Shown: positions 45,663 to 56,464, numbered from the stretch's first letter. The stretch: DNA of 64,000 nucleotides from an uncultured Polaribacter sp. (GCA_913047375.1 CAJWTV010000001.1:62001-126000), one strand, 5' to 3'. The notes: generated from the letters alone by a model not told the origin. Translations and numbers: made by a program.

Positions 45663-47396
45663 TTATTCTAATCTAATTTCTGAAACACTAGCACCTGAAG
45701 GAATCATTGGAAAAACATTACCTTCTTTTTCAACACAAACTTCTAAAAAATAAGCATCTTTACTTTCCATCATCTCTTTAACTGCTGATGAAAGTTCTTC
45801 TCTTTTAGTTACTTTTTTAGCTTTCAAATAATAACCTTCTGCTATTGCTACGAAATTTGGATTTACCATTTCTGTAGACGCATAGCGTTTATCAAAGAAT
45901 AACTGTTGCCACTGTCTTACCATTCCCAAAAAGTCATTGTTTAAAACAACAACTTTAACTGCTGCCTTTTGCTGGAAAATAGTTCCTAACTCTTGTATTG
46001 TCATTTGATATCCACCATCACCAGAAATAGATACAACTTCACGATCTGGGGCTGCCATTTTAGCACCAATAGCCGCAGGCAATCCAAAACCCATCGTTCC
46101 TAATCCACCAGAAGTTATATTACTTTTTGTTTTGTTAAACTGAGCGTATCTGCAAGCGATCATTTGATGTTGACCAACATCAGTTACTATAGCAGCTTCG
46201 CCTTTACTGTAAATATTTATTTCATTAATAACTTCACCCATTGTTAATCCCTCCTTTGTGGGATGAATATCATTTTTTATAACTTTTTCGTATTCAATGG
46301 CATATAAATCTTTGAATTTTTGATGCCATTCTTTGTGCTTATTTATTTCTAATAATGGTAACAATATTTCTAAACTTGCTTTTGCATCACCTAAAACTGC
46401 AACATTAGTCTTTACATTTTTATCAACTTCTGAAGGATCAATTTCAAAATGAATGATCTTAGCTTGTTTTGCATAGGTATTTAAACTACCTGTAACTCGA
46501 TCATCAAAGCGCATACCAATAGCTATTAATAGATCACATTCATTTGTTAACATATTGGGTGCATAATTACCATGCATTCCGAGCATACCGACATTTAATG
46601 GATGAGAGGTAGGTAACGCTGAAGCGCCTAGAATTGTCCAAGCTGCAGGTATTCCTGATTTTTCTACAACAGCTTTAAGTACTTGTTCAGCTCCACCTAA
46701 AATAACCCCTTGACCCCATACTATTAGAGGTTTTTTTGCATAATTAATTAACTTTGCAGCATCTGCTACAGCTGTTAAATTTATTTTTGGAGAGGGATTA
46801 TAACTTCTGACTTTCGTGCATATTTCGTAGGAAAAATCAAATTCCTCAAATTGTGCATCCTTAGTTATATCGATTAAAACAGGACCTGGTCTACCGCTTT
46901 TTGCGATATAAAAAGCTTTAGCTATTACTGAGGGTATTTCTGATGCTTTGGTTATTTGATGGTTCCACTTAGTAACAGGTGTAGAAATACCAACAATGTC
47001 AGTTTCCTGAAAAGCATCAGTTCCTAACAAGTGAGAAGCTACCTGTCCAGTAATACAAACCATAGGTGTAGAATCAATTTGTGCATCTGCAATACCAGTT
47101 ATTAAATTAGTTGCACCCGGACCAGAAGTTGCAATAGCTACACCAACTTTACCAGATATCCTTGCAAATCCCTGAGCTGCATGAGTGGCTCCTTGTTCGT
47201 GTCTTGCTAAAACATGATGAATTTTGTGCTGGAACTTATATAACTCGTCATATACGGGCATAATCGCTCCACCAGGATAACCATACAATATTTTAACTCC
47301 CTCTTCAATTAAACACCTAACAATGGCTTCACTACCAGAAATTCTTTCTTTAACCTTAGATTTATTTTTTATATTTTTTATGGTTTCTATTTCCAT
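45663..47396 (-). CDS. ilvB: Acetolactate synthase large (catalytic) subunit
   Basis: The 577-residue TPP enzyme has the catalytic Glu region YGYPGGAIMPVYDEL, the segment VLARHEQGATHAAQG, and the C-terminal TPP/Mg motif SISGDGGYQMTIQELGT with NNDFLGMVRQWQ. It condenses pyruvate, or pyruvate with 2-oxobutanoate, to start valine/leucine and isoleucine synthesis. Second gene of the operon, 38 bases after ilvD. Confidence 0.95.
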   Translation of the reverse strand: MEIETIKNIKNKSKVKERISGSEAIVRCLIEEGVKILYGYPGGAIMPVYDELYKFQHKIHHVLARHEQGATHAAQGFARISGKVGVAIATSGPGATNLITGIADAQIDSTPMVCITGQVASHLLGTDAFQETDIVGISTPVTKWNHQITKASEIPSVIAKAFYIAKSGRPGPVLIDITKDAQFEEFDFSYEICTKVRSYNPSPKINLTAVADAAKLINYAKKPLIVWGQGVILGGAEQVLKAVVEKSGIPAAWTILGASALPTSHPLNVGMLGMHGNYAPNMLTNECDLLIAIGMRFDDRVTGSLNTYAKQAKIIHFEIDPSEVDKNVKTNVAVLGDAKASLEILLPLLEINKHKEWHQKFKDLYAIEYEKVIKNDIHPTKEGLTMGEVINEINIYSKGEAAIVTDVGQHQMIACRYAQFNKTKSNITSGGLGTMGFGLPAAIGAKMAAPDREVVSISGDGGYQMTIQELGTIFQQKAAVKVVVLNNDFLGMVRQWQQLFFDKRYASTEMVNPNFVAIAEGYYLKAKKVTKREELSSAVKEMMESKDAYFLEVCVEKEGNVFPMIPSGASVSEIRLE

Positions 47397-47434
47397 GAAA
47401 TTATATTTTACTTTTATTTCCTAACATATTTTTA

Positions 47435-49117
47435 TTAAGCATCGGTAATACAACCTTTTGATGCTGAAGCAACTGTTTTTGCATATTTATATAATATTCC
47501 TTTTTTATGCTTTAGTTCTGGAGCAACCCAATTTATTTTTCTTTTGTTTAACTCTTCTTCAGTTAGTAATACATTAATTGAATTATCTTCTGCACTAATT
47601 CTAATAATATCTCCAGATTTTATTAGAGCTATAGTTCCTCCAGATTGAGCTTCTGGTGTAATATGACCAACAACAAAGCCGTGAGTACCTCCTGAAAATC
47701 GACCATCAGTAATTAAAGCTACTGACTTTCCTAAACCTGCTCCTGTTATTAGTGAGGTTGGTTTTAACATTTCTGGCATTCCTGGTCCTCCTTTAGGACC
47801 TACATATCTAATTACTACTACATCTCCTTTTTCAACATCTCCATTTGATATACCACTATTTGCAGATTGTTCACCGTCATACACAACAGCTTTACCTTCG
47901 AATAATAATCCTTCATTTCCTGAAATTTTTGCAACCGCTCCTTCGATTGCAAGATTTCCATACAAGATTTGAATATTACCAGATGATTTTAATGCTTTAT
48001 CTTTTGGATAAATTACATCTTGAGAATCTTTATCAAAAGTTAAAGGATCAATGTTTGCTAGATTTTCGGTCAATGTTTTTCCTGTTACTGTTAAACAATC
48101 GCCATGTAAATAACCGTTATCTAATAAATATTTCATAACAGCTGGGGTACCACCAACACGATGTACATCCTCCATTAAGTATCTACCTGACGGTTTTAAA
48201 TCAGCAATTAATGGAGTTCTATTACTTACTCTTTGAAAATCTTCTAATGAAAAATTTATATCTGCTGCATGGGCAATTGCTAAAAAATGTAGTACGGCAT
48301 TAGTAGATCCTCCTAAAGCGTTTACTATAGCAATAGCATTTTCTATTGATTTTTTAGAAATTATATCTAATGGTTTTAAATCTAATTCTAATAAGTTCTT
48401 GATTGCTAGAGCTGTCCTTTCTGCTTCTGATAATTTATTTGGGTTTTCCGCTGGAATTGATGAATTGTATGGCAATGAAAATCCCATACATTCTATTGCA
48501 GAAGCCATTGTGTTTGCAGTATACATACCTCCACAGGCACCTGCTCCAGGAATAGCTCTTTTTATAATTTCTTTATATTCTTTTTCTTCAATTTCACCTG
48601 CTACTTTTTGCCCTAATGCTTCAAAAGCTGAAACAATATTTAGTTTTTTTCCTTTGTAACTTCCAGATGCGGTTGTCCCACCATACATCATTATAGATGG
48701 TCGGTTTAAACGTAGCATAGCCATAACAGCACCAGGCATATTCTTATCACATCCAACAACAGAGATTAAGCCATCATAACTTTGAGCATTCATAACTGTT
48801 TCTATAGAATCCGCAATAATATCCCTTGACACTAATGAATAATTCATACCAGAAGTACCCATTGAAATTCCGTCAGAAACACCGATCGTATTAAATCCTA
48901 GACCAATTAAACCAGCAATTTTAGTTTCAATTTTAACTTCTGCAGCTAAATTGTTTAAGTGCATATTACAAGGGTTTCCATCGTAACCTGTACTTGCAAT
49001 TCCAATTTGTGCTTTTTGCATGTCGTCTTCAGATAACCCAACTGCATACAACATTGCCTGTGAAGCAGGTTGAGATTCATCTTGTGTTAACCTTTTACTA
49101 TGTTTATTTAATTTCAT
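47435..49117 (-). CDS. ilvD: Dihydroxy-acid dehydratase IlvD
   Basis: The 560-residue protein has conserved cysteines for an Fe-S cluster in [27 protein letters not shown] and [15 protein letters not shown]. Near the C-terminus [19 protein letters not shown] is the dehydratase signature. It dehydrates 2,3-dihydroxy acids in valine/isoleucine synthesis. Its ATG is 12 bases downstream of the stop of a leuA remnant and shares that remnant's promoter. Confidence 0.96.
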   Translation of the reverse strand: MKLNKHSKRLTQDESQPASQAMLYAVGLSEDDMQKAQIGIASTGYDGNPCNMHLNNLAAEVKIETKIAGLIGLGFNTIGVSDGISMGTSGMNYSLVSRDIIADSIETVMNAQSYDGLISVVGCDKNMPGAVMAMLRLNRPSIMMYGGTTASGSYKGKKLNIVSAFEALGQKVAGEIEEKEYKEIIKRAIPGAGACGGMYTANTMASAIECMGFSLPYNSSIPAENPNKLSEAERTALAIKNLLELDLKPLDIISKKSIENAIAIVNALGGSTNAVLHFLAIAHAADINFSLEDFQRVSNRTPLIADLKPSGRYLMEDVHRVGGTPAVMKYLLDNGYLHGDCLTVTGKTLTENLANIDPLTFDKDSQDVIYPKDKALKSSGNIQILYGNLAIEGAVAKISGNEGLLFEGKAVVYDGEQSANSGISNGDVEKGDVVVIRYVGPKGGPGMPEMLKPTSLITGAGLGKSVALITDGRFSGGTHGFVVGHITPEAQSGGTIALIKSGDIIRISAEDNSINVLLTEEELNKRKINWVAPELKHKKGILYKYAKTVASASKGCITDA

Positions 49118-49129
49118 CTATTGAATTGA

Positions 49130-49270
49130 TCAGGCCTCAATTATATTGACACCTAATATGTCTAGACGTTCAGCTATCACTAACTTCTGTTTTGTATCTA
49201 ATTTGCATCCTGGCACTTGCTCACCATCTCTTAAAGTAGTATCAAAAATCTGAACTTTATTATCCTGCAT
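49130..49270 (-). pseudogene. leuA: 5' remnant of 2-isopropylmalate synthase (leuA), 46 codons
   Basis: An ATG at 49268-49270 opens a 46-codon frame that reads as a perfect LeuA N-terminus, with the catalytic signature [14 protein letters not shown] and a conserved [15 protein letters not shown]. It stops at TGA (49130-49132) right after NIIEA, where intact enzymes continue with GFP. Everything after this is ilvD. It is thus the head of a deleted leuA, kept in frame and uninterrupted, directly behind a -7 promoter box. It is too short for activity. It might still be translated as a leader peptide ahead of ilvD (inference). Confidence 0.88.
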
Positions 49271-49296
49271 CTTTATAATTTGTGTTTCATATAAAT

Positions 49297-49304
49297 CAAA
49301 TGTA
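49297..49304 (-). promoter_or_regulatory. -7 box for the leuA remnant and ilv operon
   Basis: TACATTTG on the minus strand is a perfect TAnnTTTG match 26 bases before the remnant ATG. The resulting transcript would carry the 46-codon frame in its leader, then ilvDBNCA. Confidence 0.5.
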
Positions 49305-49327
49305 TATCTTGGGCATTATTAATAGAG

Positions 49328-49335
49328 TATTTTTG
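49328..49335 (+). promoter_or_regulatory. Candidate -7 box of the 49399 gene
   Basis: TATTTTTG matches TAnnTTTG and has a TTG (49309-49311) 16 bases upstream. It is 63 bases before the ATG at 49399. Confidence 0.35.
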
Positions 49336-49398
49336 AAGTATCTAATACGACTTCTATTTCTTTTTAATAACAATTAAAAAACTAGTAATCAGTAATTT

Positions 49399-50964
49399 AT
49401 GACTAAAAGTATTACATCATTCAATCAACAAAAGGATTCTCTGTTTATTTTGGTAAAATCATTATCAAAATCAGAAAAGAGACAATTCAATCTTTATGTC
49501 AGTAGATTAGGTGGAAATATTGATGCTAAGTTCTTTTCACTATTTAAATTTTTAGAAAAAATAAAAATTTATAATGAAAAAGAAATTATCAAAAGTAATA
49601 TTGTTACTAAACAGCAATTGTCAAATTTAAAAGCTCATTTATATAAACAGATATTAATAAGCTTACGCCTTAACCCCTCTCACCAAAATATTCGTTTACA
49701 AATCAGAGAGCAACTTGATTTTGCAACAATTTTATATCAGAAAGGGCTTTATAAACAAAGTTTAAAATTATTAGAAAAAGCAAAAGGAATAGCCATCACT
49801 AATGAAGAAAATAATGTGGCTTATGAAATTGTAGAGTTAGAAAAAGTCATAGAAACACAATATATTACCCGCAGCATTAGTACAAGAGCAAACGTTCTTT
49901 CTTTACAGGCAAAGAATCTAAGTAAATTGAATGTGGTTACTAGTAAACTATCTAATTTATCATTACAGTTATACAGTCATTTATTACAAAATGGATATGT
50001 AAAAAATAATGAAGAGCTGGAATATATAACTTCTTATTTCAATAGAAAATTACCAAAATATGATTTTTCAAATTTTGGTTTTAGAGAAAAGCTTTGGCTA
50101 TATAAATCATATTTATGGTTTAGCCTTTTAACACAAGATTTCTTACAAAGTTACAAATATGCAAGTAAATGGGTAGACTTGTTTAAAGGTAATAAAGAAC
50201 TTATTTCTTTACATCCTGTCTTTTATTTAAAAGGGAAAAACTATTTTCTTGAAGCTTCTTTCTTAGTTAAGAATAAAAATAAATTTAAAGAAGAATTATC
50301 TTATTTTGAAAAAGAGATAAATGAAAAAAGTATTCCTCTGAATAGTAACACAGAAATACTAATATTTTTATATTACTATACAAATAAATTACACTTACAT
50401 TTCTTAGAATCAACTTTTAATGAGGGTGAGTACCTAGTTGACATAATTAATACTAAGATTGAAATTTACAAAAATAGATTAGATAATCATCATGTTGTTA
50501 TTCTGTATTATAAAATTGCATGTCTTTACTTTGGAATGAATAAGAATGAAGAATGTATTATTTACTTAAGTAAAATAATTAACACTAAAGATTTAAAAGT
50601 TGCTGAAGATCTTCAATGCTTTGCTAGAATTTTAAACTTAATTGCACACTATGAGTGTGGTTTAGATTATGATTTAGAGAGGCAATTTGTAGATACTTAT
50701 AAGTTCCTACTGAAAATGGAAAATCTACAAGAGGTTCAAAAAGAGTTTATAACCTCAATAAGAGATTTGAGTGATGTGTACCCTCATGAAATTAGAACTG
50801 AATTCAAAAAAATACATACAAGATTAAAGAAATATGAAAATCATAAATATGAAAAAAGAGCCTTCTTATATTTAGATATTTTGTCTTGGCTAGAAAGCAA
50901 AATCGAAAATAAACCTATCGCTGCGATCATTAAAAAAAAAGCAAGTAAACTATCTAAAAGATAG
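49399..50964 (+). CDS. Uncharacterised all-helical protein (TPR-like)
   Basis: This 521-residue protein is one I do not recognise by name. It has no signal peptide or membrane segment. It looks entirely helical, with repeated pairs such as QLDFATILYQKGLYKQSLKLLEKAKG that resemble tetratricopeptide units. The N-terminus has a conserved-looking LVKSLSKSEKRQFNLYVSRLGG. It is rich in Lys, Leu, Asn and Tyr. A scaffold or regulatory role in the cytoplasm is only a guess. It lies between the ilv operon (divergent) and thrBC, which has its own promoter. Confidence 0.7.
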   Translation: MTKSITSFNQQKDSLFILVKSLSKSEKRQFNLYVSRLGGNIDAKFFSLFKFLEKIKIYNEKEIIKSNIVTKQQLSNLKAHLYKQILISLRLNPSHQNIRLQIREQLDFATILYQKGLYKQSLKLLEKAKGIAITNEENNVAYEIVELEKVIETQYITRSISTRANVLSLQAKNLSKLNVVTSKLSNLSLQLYSHLLQNGYVKNNEELEYITSYFNRKLPKYDFSNFGFREKLWLYKSYLWFSLLTQDFLQSYKYASKWVDLFKGNKELISLHPVFYLKGKNYFLEASFLVKNKNKFKEELSYFEKEINEKSIPLNSNTEILIFLYYYTNKLHLHFLESTFNEGEYLVDIINTKIEIYKNRLDNHHVVILYYKIACLYFGMNKNEECIIYLSKIINTKDLKVAEDLQCFARILNLIAHYECGLDYDLERQFVDTYKFLLKMENLQEVQKEFITSIRDLSDVYPHEIRTEFKKIHTRLKKYENHKYEKRAFLYLDILSWLESKIENKPIAAIIKKKASKLSKR

Positions 50965-50996
50965 ATTATTAATATTTTCACAAACCTCTTTTATTA

Positions 50997-51029
50997 TTTG
51001 GTTGGATGTTATTGTTTCAACTATATTTG
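50997..51029 (+). promoter_or_regulatory. thrBC promoter (TTTG-21-TATATTTG)
   Basis: TTTG at 50997-51000 and TATATTTG at 51022-51029 are spaced 21 bases apart; a second TTG (51002-51004) gives 17. Both elements match the Bacteroidota consensus. Start of RNA is expected about 25 bases before the thrB ATG. Confidence 0.7.
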
Positions 51030-51061
51030 CCGATCTAATTAAATTTGGAAACATCTAAAAA

Positions 51062-51991
51062 ATGAATGAAATAAGAATTTTTGTACCTGCCACTATTGCC
51101 AATATTTCCTGTGGATTTGATGTATTAGGATTATGTTTGGATTCAGTTGGTGATGAAATGATTATTAAAAAAACTATAAAAAAAGGGATTACTATTAGTA
51201 AAGTCATCGGACAAGAATTGCCCTTAGATCCAAATAAAAATGTTGCTGGAGTAGCAGCGAATGCTTTATTAAAAAATCTTACAGTAGATTTTGGCTTTGA
51301 TATTGTTATAATTAAAAATATTAAACCTGGTAGTGGGATTGGTAGTAGTGCTGCAAGTTCTGCTGGAGCTGTCTTTGGAATTAATGAAATTCTTGGAAAA
51401 CCTTTTTCATTAAAAGAATTAATACCATTTGCAATGGAAGGTGAAAAACTAGCAAGTGGTTCAGCACACGCAGATAATGTAGCCCCTGCAATTTTAGGTG
51501 GTTTTACATTAATAAGAAGTTATGAGCCATTAGAGGTTATAAAAATCCACACTCCAAAAGAATTATATGCAACAATTATTCATCCTCAAATAGAGATAAA
51601 AACAATAGATTCTAGATCTGTAGTTAAAAAAGAAGTGCCTTTACAAACTGCAGTTAAACAATTAGGAAATTTAGGCGGATTAATTAGCGGTTTATATACA
51701 GAAGACTACAACTTAATAGGTAATTCTCTTCACGATGAAATCGCAGAGCCGTATCGTTCCATATTAATTCCAGAATTTGAAAACATTAAGAAAGAATGCA
51801 TTAAAAATGGTGCGTTGGGTAGTGGTATTTCAGGATCTGGTCCATCAATTTTTGCTTTGTGTAGAGGAAAGGAAAATGCAGAAAAGGTTAGTAGAGGTAT
51901 GAAACAGGTATATAATAAAACAGCAATCGCTTTTGATATACATGTATCAAAAATAAACGAGAGAGGAATTAAAATTTTAGAAACAAAATAA
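51062..51991 (+). CDS. thrB: Homoserine kinase ThrB
   Basis: The 309-residue GHMP-family kinase has PATIANISCGFDVLGL at the N-terminus, the ATP loop KPGSGIGSSAASSAGAVFG, and a C-terminal GSGISGSGPSIFALCRG. It phosphorylates homoserine for threonine synthesis. The stop is two bases from the thrC ATG. The usual upstream partner thrA (aspartokinase/homoserine dehydrogenase) is not next to it. Confidence 0.95.
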   Translation: MNEIRIFVPATIANISCGFDVLGLCLDSVGDEMIIKKTIKKGITISKVIGQELPLDPNKNVAGVAANALLKNLTVDFGFDIVIIKNIKPGSGIGSSAASSAGAVFGINEILGKPFSLKELIPFAMEGEKLASGSAHADNVAPAILGGFTLIRSYEPLEVIKIHTPKELYATIIHPQIEIKTIDSRSVVKKEVPLQTAVKQLGNLGGLISGLYTEDYNLIGNSLHDEIAEPYRSILIPEFENIKKECIKNGALGSGISGSGPSIFALCRGKENAEKVSRGMKQVYNKTAIAFDIHVSKINERGIKILETK

Positions 51992-51993
51992 TT

Positions 51994-53277
51994 ATGAACT
52001 ATTATAGTTTACACAGAAAATCACCTAACACCACATTTAAAACAGCTGTTAAGGAAGGACTTGCAAAAGATAGAGGTATTTATTTTCCTGAAGAAATCAA
52101 CCCACTTTCTGCTGATTTTTTTAAAAATATAGAAAAATATTCTAAAGAAGAAATCGCTTTTGAAGCAATTAAACAATTTGTTGGTGATGAAATTCCAAAA
52201 ACAATTTTAAAGAAAATAATTAAAGAAACTGTTTCTTTTGATTTTCCTGTTGTAGAAATTGAAAATAATATTGGTACTTTAGAGTTGTTTCATGGACCCA
52301 CAATGGCATTTAAAGATGTTGGTGCACGTTTTATGAGTTCTTGTTTAGAATACTTTAATCTAGAAAATAACGAAGAAATTACTGTTTTAGTAGCAACTTC
52401 TGGAGATACTGGCGGCGCTGTAGCTAATGGATTTTTAAACACAAAAGGTGTTAAAGTCGTTATCTTATACCCTAGCGGGAAAGTAAGTAATATTCAAGAA
52501 AAGCAACTGACAACTTTAGGTAATAATATTACAGCACTTGAAGTAGACGGGACTTTTGATGATTGTCAAGAGATGGTTAAAACTGCTTTTTTAGATGATA
52601 AAATTAAAAGAACCTTAACCTCTGCTAATTCTATAAATGTAGCACGCTGGTTACCACAAATGTTCTATTTTTTCTTTGCCTACAAACAATTAAAAAATCA
52701 AAACAAAGAATTAGTTTTTTCTGTTCCTAGTGGAAATTTTGGTAATATATGTGCAGCAGTAATAGCAAATAAATTAGGTTTACCTATAAAGCACTTCATT
52801 GCCTCAACGAACATAAATAATACAGTAGAAAATTATTTAGAAAACGGAGAATACGTCCCAAAACCTTCTAAAGCTACAATTTCAAATGCTATGGATGTTG
52901 GTAACCCAAGTAATTTCATTAGGATTCAAGAATTATTTAACAATGATTTGAATGCTATAAAAAATAAATTCTCTTCTTTTAGTTTTGATGATGAATCTAC
53001 CAAGAAAGCTATGGTTTCTATATTTAAAGAAACAAAATATGTCGCGGAGCCACATGGAGCTATCGGTTATTTAGGTTTAAAAAAATATCAATTAACTGAT
53101 AATGAATATGGTGTTTTCTTAGAAACAGCTCATCCTGTAAAATTTTTAGATATTGTGGAATCGACCTTGCCTGTAAAAATAGATATCCCTGAACAAATTA
53201 AAAAAGTAATAGATAAAAGAAAAGTAGCTATCAGAATCAGTACTTATACGGAGTTAAAAGAATATTTAAATTCTTAA
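51994..53277 (+). CDS. thrC: Threonine synthase ThrC
   Basis: The 427-residue PLP enzyme has the Schiff-base lysine in GPTMAFKDVGARFM and the PLP-phosphate region VATSGDTGGAVANGF. It converts O-phosphohomoserine to threonine. Co-transcribed with thrB. Its product feeds ilvA, encoded about 8 kb away on the other strand. Confidence 0.95.
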   Translation: MNYYSLHRKSPNTTFKTAVKEGLAKDRGIYFPEEINPLSADFFKNIEKYSKEEIAFEAIKQFVGDEIPKTILKKIIKETVSFDFPVVEIENNIGTLELFHGPTMAFKDVGARFMSSCLEYFNLENNEEITVLVATSGDTGGAVANGFLNTKGVKVVILYPSGKVSNIQEKQLTTLGNNITALEVDGTFDDCQEMVKTAFLDDKIKRTLTSANSINVARWLPQMFYFFFAYKQLKNQNKELVFSVPSGNFGNICAAVIANKLGLPIKHFIASTNINNTVENYLENGEYVPKPSKATISNAMDVGNPSNFIRIQELFNNDLNAIKNKFSSFSFDDESTKKAMVSIFKETKYVAEPHGAIGYLGLKKYQLTDNEYGVFLETAHPVKFLDIVESTLPVKIDIPEQIKKVIDKRKVAIRISTYTELKEYLNS

Positions 53278-53322
53278 AGCTATCAAAATTATATTGATCT
53301 TTTATGAAACTTAAGGAAACAA

Positions 53323-53544
53323 CTACTTAAGAATCGTTTTTTCATATAATTTTTCAACCTTTTCTCTAGCCCAAGGTGTTGTTCTTAAAAATTTTAAACT
53401 CGATTTATAGGTTGGGTTATTCTTAAAAGCATTCATATTTAAAATATCTCCCAATTCTTCCCAACCATATTCTAAAAATAATTGTTCTAATATAGTTGCT
53501 AATTTAATTCCGTGTAGCGGATTATTTGGTTGTTCTTTACTCAT
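53323..53544 (-). CDS. VF530 (DUF2132) family small protein
   Basis: The 73-residue protein matches VF530/DUF2132: [25 protein letters not shown] and [20 protein letters not shown]. The family adopts a small helical fold thought to bind DNA; the function is not established. The ATG overlaps the stop codon of the aminopeptidase gene (ATGA), so it is translationally coupled to it. Confidence 0.85.
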   Translation of the reverse strand: MSKEQPNNPLHGIKLATILEQLFLEYGWEELGDILNMNAFKNNPTYKSSLKFLRTTPWAREKVEKLYEKTILK

Positions 53545-55172
53545 TTTTTATCTAAATCTGGTAAGACAAAATCATCTAAAATAGATTTTCTAGCCATCAT
53601 TTCTTCTATATCTTTTGTTGTTCTGGGTGCCTCTGATGATAAGTTTACAGGACCATTTTTAGTTACTAAAATGTCATCCTCAATACGAATTCCAATTGCC
53701 CACCATTTTTTATCACATGCACTTCCTTCAGGGATATAGATTCCCGGCTCCATAGTAACAACCATATTCTCTTCAAAATTACCATAATTTCCTGGATCAT
53801 GAACATCTAAACCAATATGATGAGAGGTTCCATGAGGAAAATAAGGGTGTGGTTGGTTTATTGAATCAATGATGCCTAAATTAAATAACCCTTGATTAAC
53901 AACTCTTCTTGCTATTTGATTTGGTTTAGCCATACTATTATTGATCACATAAGCAGCTATTCCTGCTTCTTGAGCATCATAAACTATATCATATATAGCT
54001 TTTTGTTCAGTTGTAAATTTTCCATTGGCAGGAATTGTTCGTGTAACATCAGCCGTATAACCTCTATATTCAGCTCCTAAATCCATTAAGACCAATTCAT
54101 TTCCAACTTTAGTTTGATTGTTTTCAATATAATGTAGAATACAACCATTATTTCCTGCTCCAACTATAGATGGGTAGCCTTCATATTCTGCACCATATTT
54201 TTTATAAACAAATTCATGAATACCCTGTAACTCTGTTTCTGACATATGAGGCTTCATGGCTTTCATTACTTCAACTTGTCCAATCGCAGAGATACGAATT
54301 GCTTTTATTAGTAGTTTTAATTCTTCAGGACTTTTAATTTCTCTTAATGATGCTAATGTTGATGTTAAAAAAGAGATATCAATATTTGTTTTAATATCTA
54401 ATTTTAGAGAAATTTTTTGTTTTAATTCAATCTTTAACTTTTGATCTGTGGCTTCTTTAAATTTCATTAAATCTTCATCATCCTTTAATGAAGAGTCATA
54501 GGATAACGCTCTTCCTATAATTTGGGCAACATTAGCACTGTTCTCAATTGGGGTTGCTTTAATTAATTCATAAACTTGTTTTTTTATCGGTGAAATAAAA
54601 TTATTAGAATTATAACCTGAATTTTGTTTAAATGAAACTACTAAATCATAAACTTCAGAGGTGTTTTTTAATGAATTTCTATAATCGTCATTAAATTTTT
54701 CGATAAAAACTCTATTAAACTTTTTAAAATTAATGCTCGAGTTTATAAAATCTTCTGCATTAAAAACTGTTGAAAAATCTAATTCACTTTTAGCACCTTC
54801 GATTCCCAAGCGTTTACCGTTCCATTGCTCTGCCCTTGCATCACGTTTTTGGACGTATAAAATCTCGTTATATATAATACCTTTCTTATCAGTTTGATCC
54901 TCAGAAAATATTATAAGAACAGCGTTTGGCTCTCTGTATCCTGTTAAATAATAAAAATTTGGATCCTGATGAAAAACATAATCTACATCATTTGCTCGGT
55001 TTCTAACTGGATTTGAAAAGACTACAGCTATAGAGTTAACAGGCATTTTGGATCGTAAAGCACCTCTACGATTTTTATGAAAATCTTTTGATAAAAAATC
55101 TTTTGGTGTTTGAGAAAAACTATTTATTGAAAAAAATAAAAAAGCAAGAAAAATAAATTTAAAAACCTTCAT
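53541..55172 (-). CDS. Secreted aminopeptidase P family metallopeptidase (Xaa-Pro)
   Basis: The 543-residue protein has a signal peptide ([20 protein letters not shown]), an N-terminal creatinase-type domain and a C-terminal pita-bread domain. Metal ligands are visible: [14 protein letters not shown] (two Asp), [13 protein letters not shown] (His), [11 protein letters not shown] (Glu) and GIRIEDDIL (Glu). It removes N-terminal residues next to proline, probably from peptides in the periplasm. It has its own -7 box, 5' to the coupled VF530 gene. Confidence 0.92.
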   Translation of the reverse strand: MKVFKFIFLAFLFFSINSFSQTPKDFLSKDFHKNRRGALRSKMPVNSIAVVFSNPVRNRANDVDYVFHQDPNFYYLTGYREPNAVLIIFSEDQTDKKGIIYNEILYVQKRDARAEQWNGKRLGIEGAKSELDFSTVFNAEDFINSSINFKKFNRVFIEKFNDDYRNSLKNTSEVYDLVVSFKQNSGYNSNNFISPIKKQVYELIKATPIENSANVAQIIGRALSYDSSLKDDEDLMKFKEATDQKLKIELKQKISLKLDIKTNIDISFLTSTLASLREIKSPEELKLLIKAIRISAIGQVEVMKAMKPHMSETELQGIHEFVYKKYGAEYEGYPSIVGAGNNGCILHYIENNQTKVGNELVLMDLGAEYRGYTADVTRTIPANGKFTTEQKAIYDIVYDAQEAGIAAYVINNSMAKPNQIARRVVNQGLFNLGIIDSINQPHPYFPHGTSHHIGLDVHDPGNYGNFEENMVVTMEPGIYIPEGSACDKKWWAIGIRIEDDILVTKNGPVNLSSEAPRTTKDIEEMMARKSILDDFVLPDLDKK

Positions 55173-55197
55173 ATTTATTGAGTTTTGGGTTCATAAT

Positions 55198-55205
55198 CAA
55201 ATATA
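55198..55205 (-). promoter_or_regulatory. -7 box of the aminopeptidase P gene
   Basis: TATATTTG on the minus strand, a perfect TAnnTTTG match, ends 25 bases before the ATG at 55172. Confidence 0.45.
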
Positions 55206-55304
55206 AATGAAAATTATTTCTGAGTGAAAAAATTAACAAAAAATTAGTGATTGTTTATTGTACGTTTTTCAATAATTTAGCGCAATAATTTTAGATATTT
55301 ATAA

Positions 55305-56390
55305 ATGAAAAATTTAGCATTAAACGATATACATATTTCTTTAGGGGCGAAAATGGTGCCATTTACAGGATTTAATATGCCTGTTCAATACGAAGGTGTT
55401 ACCGCAGAACATATTACCGTAAGAGAATCTATTGGTGTTTTCGATGTAAGCCATATGGGGGAATTTTTAGTTTCAGGAAAAAATGCATTAGCTTTAATTC
55501 AGAAAGTAACATCCAATGACGCATCTAAGTTAGCGGTTGGAGACGCTCAATATAGTTGTTTACCAAATGAGAGTAACGGAATTGTAGATGATTTAATTTG
55601 TTATAAAATTGAAGAAAATAAATATTTACTAGTTGTAAATGCATCAAATATTGAAAAAGATTGGAATTGGATTTCTAAATATAATTTAATCTTTGGAGCA
55701 GAACTTAAAAATATTTCTGAAGAGTATTCATTATTAGCAATTCAAGGACCTAAAGCTATAGAAGCTATGCAAGAATTATCTTCTTTTGATTTAGCGGAAA
55801 TTCCATTTTATAAATTTAAAATAGGCGATTTTGCAGGAATTGATGAGGTAATAATCTCTGCAACTGGTTATACTGGTTCTGGTGGATTTGAAATTTATTG
55901 TAAAAATAGTGAAGTTGAGCAAATTTGGAATAAAGTTTTTGAAGCAGGAGCTGATTATGGAATCAAACCAATTGGTTTGGCCGCAAGAGATACGTTACGT
56001 TTAGAAATGGGCTACTGTTTATATGGTAATGATATTGATGACAATACTTCACCAATAGAGGCTGGTCTAGGCTGGATAACAAAATTTACTAAAGATTTTG
56101 TAAATGCAAATGCTTTAGCCAAGGAAAAAGAAGAAAAACTAGGACGGAAGCTAGTCGCTTTTCAACTAGATGAAAGAGGAATACCAAGAAATGGATATAA
56201 TATTGTAGATAATGGCGGCATCATCATCGGAAATGTAACATCAGGTACTATGAGTCCTTGTTTACAAAAAGGAATTGGTATGGGCTATGTTCCAATAGAA
56301 TTATCCAAGTCTGGTAAAAAGATTTATATACAAGTGCGAAAAAAAGCAATCCCCGCAACTATAGTTAAGCTGCCTTTTTATAAAGGATAA
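55305..56390 (+). CDS. gcvT: Aminomethyltransferase (glycine cleavage system T protein)
   Basis: The 361-residue protein has the conserved GcvT regions: [43 protein letters not shown], and [21 protein letters not shown] with the later [12 protein letters not shown]. It transfers the methylene of the aminomethyl group on H protein to tetrahydrofolate. Other gcv genes are not in the window. It ends in a bidirectional terminator. Confidence 0.95.
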   Translation: MKNLALNDIHISLGAKMVPFTGFNMPVQYEGVTAEHITVRESIGVFDVSHMGEFLVSGKNALALIQKVTSNDASKLAVGDAQYSCLPNESNGIVDDLICYKIEENKYLLVVNASNIEKDWNWISKYNLIFGAELKNISEEYSLLAIQGPKAIEAMQELSSFDLAEIPFYKFKIGDFAGIDEVIISATGYTGSGGFEIYCKNSEVEQIWNKVFEAGADYGIKPIGLAARDTLRLEMGYCLYGNDIDDNTSPIEAGLGWITKFTKDFVNANALAKEKEEKLGRKLVAFQLDERGIPRNGYNIVDNGGIIIGNVTSGTMSPCLQKGIGMGYVPIELSKSGKKIYIQVRKKAIPATIVKLPFYKG

Positions 56391-56409
56391 AATATTTTAA
56401 TTTATACTA

Positions 56410-56444
56410 TAAACCCCTAATGAAAAATTCATTAGGGGTTTTAT
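56410..56444. terminator. Bidirectional terminator between gcvT and ychF
   Basis: A perfect 14-bp stem (56411-56424 with 56428-56441, 3-base loop) with A and T runs at either end separates two convergent genes. Confidence 0.9.
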
Positions 56445-56464
56445 TTTGTCTTTATTATATTTCT

